Of a stretch of 61,510 nucleotides of DNA, positions 55,377-61,510 are shown one piece after another. The notes beneath the pieces were generated by a model. That model was not told the origin of the DNA. It searched no databases and saw only the letters and a list, made by a program, of their open reading frames with translations. This DNA comes from Nannochloropsis salina CCMP1776 (Eukaryota; Sar; Eustigmatophyceae; Eustigmatales; Monodopsidaceae). The position numbers and the translations under genes are program-made. The DNA lies in assembly GCA_004565275.1 (NCBI GenBank), contig SDOX01000010.1, forward strand, positions 354 to 61,863, read 5' to 3'. Positions within the stretch are counted from its first letter, which is position 1. The number at the start of each line of letters is the position of its first letter.

Positions 55377-57200
55377 TTACAGTTTTTCCTCGTCGTCACT
55401 AACTTGAATCAAATCTGCTTCAAACGTGCCCACCTTCTTTTCCGACAAATTCCCTGCCAAGCAATAGGGCGATATGGAAAGGGTGGGGGTGAGGAACAAA
55501 GACAGAAGCGCGCAGCGCGAAGGTCGGGGACTTCTTGCGACTTCACGCCCTCCCATACGGAAAACGTGGGTACTCCCGCATCTTCCCTCCACCGCTCTCC
55601 ACCTTCTCACCAGTGATCCCAGTGAAGGGCTTGAGGATCTCGCCGTCCGTGATGGAGGCAGAGGCCTTGGCGTAGTTCCCGCCAGCCAAGACATCTCCCC
55701 GGTAGATGAGCGACTCGCCGTCGGAGAAGCGGACTTTCCATCTAAAGTCCGGGAGAGAGGAGAGAGAGGCGAGGTACAGACGACGGGCGGGAAGGAAGAA
55801 GATGAGAGTGAGATAGAGATGTGAGGGGGGCAGGTTATTCTTAATAGCGTGAAAAAAAATTGAAGAGGAAAAGAGGGAGAGAGAAAGGGAGAAAGACGTG
55901 AGAATGGCAGGGGGGAAGGGGAGGGAAAACTGTATCCTTGTCGAGGGAAATCGAGTTTTGGGAGGGCGACGGGGAGGAGGGGACGGACAAGAGGGAAGGA
56001 GGGAGGCCGCGGCATGGGCAGAGGATCGGATCGGGGAACCCACCGGGCCGAGAAGCGAATTTGCCCGTTGGCAATGCGGGCAGGCTTGAGCAGCCAGTTA
56101 CCTGAAGGGAGACCAAGGGGGGAGGAGGTGAGGAGAGGGAAGGCCAACCGATGGCGCGGGCCTCCTCCTTGGACCCAACCGGGACCCCGACAGCTTTGAG
56201 GCAAGATTTACTCGTATCTTCTTCCACTCGGACGCTTCCCCTTTCTTTGCTCCTTCTTCCCCTCTTGCCTTGCTCCAGGCAGGTCGAGGTCTCCCTCCCT
56301 CTTTCCTCGAACCGCGCCCTCCCCCTTCCTCCCCCAGCTCACCCATGGCTCCGTCTTCCCCGTCAACTCCCCACGCTTGCGCTCCCTCCCCACTGGGCAG
56401 CCCACCCACGCACCTTTCCCCTTCCCGTCGTTGCAGCCCGTGTACTCCAAGGTGCCTTTGTTGGGCTCCTCCACGAAGCCTGCGCGACGAGGAGACGCAG
56501 GGCCTTCTCAGTGCTCAAATCACATCGCCCCTTCATTTCACATCGCCCCTCCCACCCACGCCGCGCACCCCCCCTCTCTTCTCCTGCCCTTCCAATTCTT
56601 CACATCTCCTCCCCCTCCCTCCGAGCTGACCTCGCATCTTGATCCTGCCTTTGCAGAGGGGCTGGTCCCTCGACCGGTATTCGCGGATGCGCCAAACGCC
56701 GCGAATCGTCTTCACCGGGATCGCTGCCGGCCGCCCGGGGTAGGAAGAGAACAAAGGGCACAAGGCAGCGTGGGTTTGCAAGGAAAGTATCGAAAAGCTT
56801 ACGAGAATCTCGAGGGAGATTGTCCCAATGCATCAAATTAAAGGGAGGGCTTAGACCTACCGTCGCGCACTTGTTCAATGTAGCTTTGAGTGATCACGGG
56901 ATCCGAGGCGTGTGCTTCTTTATGTTCGCCTACATTCCCAGTAATACCCCCGAGAAATATGCCGCCTGTGACAGTGGCAAGCTGATGAAGCAAAACTCGA
57001 CAGCGAGGAGCCGTGTCGGCGTCCGTAGGGGAACGGTGTACCATTGCTCGACTAGACGGTCTTTTGAACGTGGAGACGGGAAGGACAAAGGCTTCTATTC
57101 TATCTGAAATAAGCAAAAGCAGGAGAAGGAGGAGGGTAGCGACGCAGTGGAAGCAGGAAGAGGGTGCATTGGCTGTGTGCGGGTTAAAGGGGGAGAGCAT
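55377..57200 (-). CDS. Unrecognised plastid protein, possibly thylakoid lumen
   Basis: Seven exons: 57200-56861, 56723-56631, 56479-56414, 56244-56149, 56101-56044, 55741-55611, 55453-55377; 286 residues. The N-terminus has three parts: a signal peptide with eight Leu in a row (~23-30), IEAFVLP at the import site (~35-41), then a second hydrophobic stretch (LLHQLATVTGGIFLGGI, ~70-86) ending in AHAS, which looks like a lumenal processing site. The mature part is rich in beta-prone stretches: TIRGVWRIREYRS, GTLEYTGCNDG, GNWLLKPARIANGQIRFSAR, WKVRFSDGESLIYRGDV and VGTFEADLI, which could form a small beta barrel. I know no function for it. The exon 4 acceptor (GCAAAG) is the least certain edge. 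Confidence 0.75.
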
Positions 57201-57687
57201 GTGAGGAAACTCCCAGCCCACTCCGAGATTAAAATGAGTCCGCGACGTTCTTACCTCTTCTACGGATTCGCAGACGCTTCCAAGTGCATGCATCCCAGAG
57301 GCTTGAGGATTCCATACGTCAACCCGTATTGTGCCCGGTGGAGATGTATCTGTTCCAAAATTGTTCAACACTTGCTGAAAACACGAGGGATCAATGGCAA
57401 CTACTTCCGCTTCGATGAAGACAAGCGGGGAAGATGCATGTTTTGTAGCTAGGCCTCACATCAGCCACAAAATCCCCTGGCAGTAGACACATTCGTATTG
57501 ATGCCATTTGCGATCAGTCCCTCTCCTTCCCTTGATGTCGTACCGCAATTTGTAGGGAGCTGCGAGGGCGTCGCCGTCCCTGTCATCGCTGGCGTCGCTG
57601 GAAAATTAGGGGCTTGGGAACGCATTTCTGCCGTCCAATAAATACACTCCCACTGATAGACCATTCGTTCCATGCCGCAGGTCGACA
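57201..57687. promoter_or_regulatory. Divergent promoter between plastid protein and Stealth-type genes
   Basis: 487 bases between divergent starts. Overlapping open frames exist on both strands (for example 57236-57452 plus) but lack recognised features. No known promoter motif found. Confidence 0.45.
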
Positions 57688-60600
57688 ATGGAGACACTGC
57701 TGAGGGTGTTTCATTGGTTGGATGGGAAACTGGTACGTCCTACATCTAGCCTCATGCATTCTTTGCTCCCTCCGCGATCTCGCCTCCAATGTTCCGAGTA
57801 AATTAAATTGCTTTTGCCTTCCTCACTCTTGTCTCCAACGTCCCCATCTTGAATTAAAGGCATCCTTGGAAGAAGCGCTGAGGAATGAGCTCAAGAATTT
57901 TCAGCGCAAATCATTCACTTTTCTTCTGCGTCGCCCTTTCTTGTGTCTCTTTTTCCTCCTCCTCCTGCTTGTCCCCTTCGTGAACAGTTTGCTTTTGTTG
58001 GCATTCGGTGGTTGCTATCATCGAAACTTCTATTTCCTCTCAAGGTAAGCAGCGAACAAATTGCTTTACTCTTTGTACATGTCGATCACATAATGTTTCC
58101 CCACGTTCAGGACCTCGGGTCCGAGCTATGCATGGATGAGGAGGGAATGTACAGAACGTCGGTTCGCCGATAACTTGGCCGGCACAAACTTCGAATCCCT
58201 CCTTTCGTACGGTCCCATCGACGTGGTGTATACATGGGTAAGATCGGCGGGACTCCGTTCAAGCGCAGAGATGACGAAGGGCGCGAACATGTATAAGACG
58301 CACCATGTCATCCCATCGGGCAGCACAGGAGTTTTACCTTTCCAGGTCACATCCCCTAATTCTTATCTTAACGCCCCTTGCTTTATCCTGCCGTCTTTTC
58401 TGGTGTGTAGGTGAATGGCTCGGATCCAGTGTGGCTTGCGAAGAAGGCCAAGTTCCTGGAGTCTAGCTGGGCGGAGGGAGGAGGGGAGGGCGAACGAAGG
58501 AGGGGGAGAAGGGCTTTGCGAATGAAAGAGGAAGGTCAAGCGTCCAGTGTCCGTGAAGCCGAAGCGGGCGGGCCCGAAGAGGAGGAGAAAGAGGAGGATA
58601 GAATCAGGAAAAAGAGTGACCTTAAGACCTCTTCCTCTCCCTCCTCCCCTTCCGCCTCCCTCCCGTCCCCTCCCACCTCTGACATCCCCCTTGCCGTGGA
58701 GGAGGACGAAGAATCGCGTAGCGACGACCCCGCGGCAGTCAATCGATATCGCGATAGCGATGAGCTACGGTATGCCCTCTTCTTTCCCTCCTTCCGCGCC
58801 CCCTCTCCCTCCCTTCCCCTGCCCTTCTTGCGTGCCCCCTGGGCTCCCTCGTTCGAGCCGAATAGTTTCATCTTCAGCTGTAATCCCGGAAACTGCCTGT
58901 TATTTGTGCCTTGGTATCTTCCTCCTTTCTGTCCGATTCGTTGTCTCCCTCGACTCATCCGGAGCTTCTCCCCTGACTACTTTCATAAGCGTTCCCGAGA
59001 TGGGCCCATCTGACCGTCTTCCTTCCCCATCACCTTCCTTCCCCATCACCACAGCTTTTCTCTTCGATCGTTGGAGCGTTTCGCACCGTGGGTTAGGAAA
59101 GTCTTTCTCGTCACCGACAACCAGCTCCCGAAATGGCTGGTGCGTCGGGAAGAGGGAGGGAGGGAGGGAGGAGGAGGAGGGGAGGAGGGAGGGAGGGGGA
59201 GTCAGGCTAAGGAATGGAGGAGGAGAGGGCCCGAGGGGCATTTATATCTGAAAAGGGACTCTTCTTCTCAGATCTTTATTTCCCTCTTTCTTTCCTTTCC
59301 CTTTCTCCTCCTCCCTCCTCTCCCTCCCTCCCCCAGGATCTGGACAATCCCCGCTTGCAAGTCATCCCGCACACGGCCATCTTCCCTAACCGGAGCCACC
59401 TGCCCGTCTTCTCCTCTCCCGCCATCGAGGTCAGCCCCTCCCCCTTCCTCCCTCCCTCCCTACTTCCCCATTTCCCTCCCTCCCGCTGTCGCACCCTGCC
59501 TGCTCCCCGCCACCCGCAAGCACATGTCCCCCCCCTTCCCCCCCTTCCTCCCCCTTCTTCCCCCCTTGCAGGCCCATGTCCACCGAATCCCTGGCCTCTC
59601 CTCCAAATTCATCTACTTCAACGACGACGTCTTCTTGGCCGCGCCAACCTACCCGGAGGACTTTGTCTCCACCTCAGGCGTCCAGAAGGTGCCATTTGAC
59701 TCCTTCCCTTCCTCCCTCCTCTTCCTTCTCCTCTCCGGTGTTGTCAGAACCTCACCCTCCCTCCCTCTTTCCCTACCTCCCTCCCTTCTTCCCTACCTCC
59801 CTCCCTCTCTATCACCGAACCCCAGGTGTACCTGTCCTGGTCCGTCCCAGAATGCGCTCCTGGCTGCAGGGACGGTTGGGTGGGCGACGGGCATTGCGAC
59901 AAGGTTTGCTCTGCCCTCCCTCCCTCCCTCCCTCCCTCCCTCCCTCCCTCCTTTCCTGCCCCTCTCCTTCCCACACACGTCCTCTTTGTCTCCTTCTCAA
60001 CCTCGTCTCCCCTCTCTAGGCCTGTAACGTCGCCGCCTGCGGCTTCGATTTCCCCGACTGTGTGAACGCCTCAGGCCATCATCGACCCGCCACCTCCCTC
60101 CCCTCGGACAGGTGGGGAGGAGGGCAGGGAGGGAGGGAGGGAGGGAGGGAGGGAGGGAAGGAGGGCAAAGGAGCGGGACTTGGGCAATGTGGCTTGTTGC
60201 TTGCCTCATCTTCTCTTGACACCTTCACACAGTGACAGCGCCCGTCCCACGGCCCGCTCTTGCGCCCTCGGTACGTGCGAGCCCTCCCTCCCTCCCTCCC
60301 TCCCTCCCTCCCTGGTTTCTTTTCTGTCTCGGTCCTTCTTCCCCTCTTTCTCGTACCTTTGGCGTCCTCATTTGTGGCACCGAGCGTCCCGAAGTTTTGA
60401 CCTGCAAGCCCGACTACCCTCTCTCCCTCCCTCCCTCCCTCCCTCCCTCCCTCCCTCCCTCCCTCCCTCCCTCCCTCCCTCCCTCCGCCCCTCTCTAGAC
60501 TGCCCCCCCGCCTTTATCGGCGACAAGGTCTGCGACACCGCATGCAACGTGAAGGAATGTGCCTTCGACGGTGGAGACTGCGGCGTCGACTTGCTCTGGA

Positions 60601-61510
60601 GGGAGGGAGGGATGGAGGGAGGGACGCTGGGGAGGGAGTTCTTAGTACAAGAAACAAGGGAGGAGGCGGGAGGAAGAGGTGATCCTTCTCTTCCGTCTTC
60701 CGTGTCTTCTCCTTCCTCCCCCACCTCCCTCTACTCCTCTCCCTCCGCCTCTCCCGACGCATTCACTGGCAAAGAAGAGATTTCAAGCACACCACGACGG
60801 CCCGCGCCCTCCCTCCCTCCCTCCCTCCCTCCCTCCCTCCCTCCCTCCCTCCCTCCCTCCCTCCCCGCCCCGCCTGCTCGCCTCCCTTCCCTACGGCACC
60901 CCGTCCTTCTACGTGAACCTCTCTCAGGCCTTCCTACCTCCTGTTGCGGATGACGAGCGGGGGGGAAGGAGTGAGGGAGAGGAGGAAGCAGGGCAGCTGA
61001 CAGTCGAGTACATGAGCGCCACGCACGACAACCCGGTGCGTCTCCTTCAGTCTTCCGGCTCGCCTCCCTCGCTCCTTCATCCCCCCTTTCCCCCTCACTT
61101 CCCCTCTTCCTCCCTCTCGTCCTTCCACAGGACCTGATCGCCAACAGCCTTCTCCTCATGAAGCACAACGTCCTCCTCCTCCTCTTCCCTCACGACCTAG
61201 AAGACCACGCTGCGGTAACTCCGCTTTTTCCGCCCGCCCGTTGCCCTCCCTCCCTCCCGCCTTTCCTCCCTCTTCCTTCCCCATTCTGACCCTTGCGCCT
61301 CGTCTCGCTGTCATCCTCCAATGACGTCACCTGTCTCGCCCTTGCGGTCCAACGCTCCCCTCACCGCATCCTTCCCTTCTCCCTCCCCCTCCCCCTTCTC
61401 ACATTCAAGATGAACTCTGCAGTCGGCAACGTCTCTGTGACCATCACCGCCAGGCTCGTCAGAAACGAACGCGCAGTTTTCGTTCCTTTTCCCAGCTCCT
61501 CCTCCTCCTC
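57688..61510 (+). CDS. Stealth/GNPTAB-like sugar-phosphate transferase with LNR repeats (3' end beyond window)
   Basis: Exons seen: 57688-57732, 57860-58044, 58111-58237, 58411-58769, 59055-59139, 59337-59429, 59572-59688, 59826-59903, 60020-60111, 60233-60270, from 60485+, then others to the edge. A single membrane span ([20 protein letters not shown]) makes it type II. Stealth CR1 is [15 protein letters not shown], with the Trp/Val joined across an intron. CR2 runs from [10 protein letters not shown] through [19 protein letters not shown] and [17 protein letters not shown] to [10 protein letters not shown]. Two Lin-12/Notch repeats follow ([17 protein letters not shown] with [34 protein letters not shown] with AFDGGDC). 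Animal GNPTAB, with this architecture, transfers GlcNAc-1-phosphate to lysosomal enzymes in the Golgi. An Asp/Glu/Ser-rich insert separates CR1 and CR2. Exon edges in 60.55-60.95 kb are unsure because of CCCT repeats. The gene is incomplete at base 61510. Confidence 0.87.
59915..59952. repeat. CCCT repeat in an intron
   Basis: A CCCT/CTCC run between exons of the Stealth-type gene, placed upstream of the TCTCTAG acceptor where a polypyrimidine tract is expected. Confidence 0.9.
60128..60159. repeat. GGGA repeat near a splice donor
   Basis: GGGA run starting about 15 bases after a GTGGGG donor of the Stealth-type gene, in the same intron that ends at CACACAG. Confidence 0.85.
60281..60313. 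repeat. CCCT repeat in an intron
   Basis: CCCT run shortly after the GTACGT donor at 60271, in the same intron as the longer run at 60421-60487. Confidence 0.85.
60421..60487. repeat. CCCT repeat before a 3' splice site
   Basis: About 65 bases of CTCC units directly upstream of the CTCTCTAG acceptor that opens the second LNR exon. It doubles as the polypyrimidine tract. Confidence 0.95.
60807..60864. repeat. CCCT repeat, probably intronic
   Basis: A CCCT array between the second LNR region and the exon reading [12 protein letters not shown]. The reading frame changes across it, so it is most likely within or beside an intron whose edges I could not fix. Confidence 0.9.

Noticed and set aside
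55377-56204. Single 275-residue minus-strand frame
   Set aside because: It runs through introns of the plastid protein gene; the splice-aware model gives coherent sequence and phase.

Overview
The window is the left end of a nuclear chromosome or scaffold of a photosynthetic stramenopile (heterokont alga). It opens with telomere repeats. Most genes are split by short GT-AG introns of roughly 100-400 bp with pyrimidine-rich 3' ends. Several predicted proteins begin with a signal peptide followed by a Phe-containing motif (ASAFQS, SLAFLTP, EAFVLP, ARPFLLP), the bipartite presequence heterokont algae use to import proteins into a secondary plastid. Plastid-type LL-diaminopimelate aminotransferase and coproporphyrinogen oxidase fit this. 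A eustigmatophyte (Nannochloropsis-like) is my best guess, but no marker here settles the genus. All exon boundaries were read by eye from splice signals, reading frame and family knowledge. For the main models the exon lengths add up to a multiple of three.

Layout. 1-227 telomere. 0.2-7 kb: a sparse subtelomere with a small secreted protein, a plastid-targeted Rossmann protein (-) and an intronless class 3 lipase (+). 7.1-12.5 kb: dihydroorotate dehydrogenase (-) and dapL (+), head to head. 13.6-21 kb: ribosomal P2, an S-adenosylmethionine-type mitochondrial carrier, and a Zn(II)2Cys6 transcription factor whose zinc cluster is split by an intron. 21.8-26.3 kb: an intronless GT92-like glycosyltransferase (-) head to head with the ribosome-biogenesis gene NSA2 (10 exons). 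26.8-32 kb: several unrecognised genes and an SDR-fold protein without the catalytic Tyr. 32.8-35.7 kb: a PfkB sugar kinase with one intron holding GGGA repeats, a 100-N gap and 924 bp of perfect GTAC repeat. 36.2-40.8 kb: an amino-acid/auxin permease family transporter in 13 exons. 41.8-45.9 kb: a large low-complexity coiled-coil protein. 46.4-48.9 kb: plastid coproporphyrinogen III oxidase. 49.6-51.1 kb: a secreted SGNH hydrolase. 51.1-53.65 kb: an A+T-rich gene-poor stretch. 53.7-55.2 kb: a cytochrome b5-like (MAPR) domain fused to ankyrin repeats. 55.4-57.2 kb: an unrecognised plastid protein. 57.7 kb to the end: a Stealth/GNPTAB-like sugar-phosphate transferase with Notch-type (LNR) repeats, cut by the window edge.

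The genes do not form one pathway. Some share themes: plastid metabolism (lysine, haem/chlorophyll, two unknown plastid proteins), ribosome function (P2, NSA2) and secretory-pathway enzymes (lipase, GT92, SGNH hydrolase, Stealth protein). No rRNA, tRNA, CRISPR array or intact mobile element was found. The most interesting items are the intron-split zinc cluster, the MAPR-ankyrin fusion, the unknown plastid protein with a tripartite N-terminus, the GTAC intron, and the recurrent pairing of G-rich donor ends with C-rich acceptor ends of introns.
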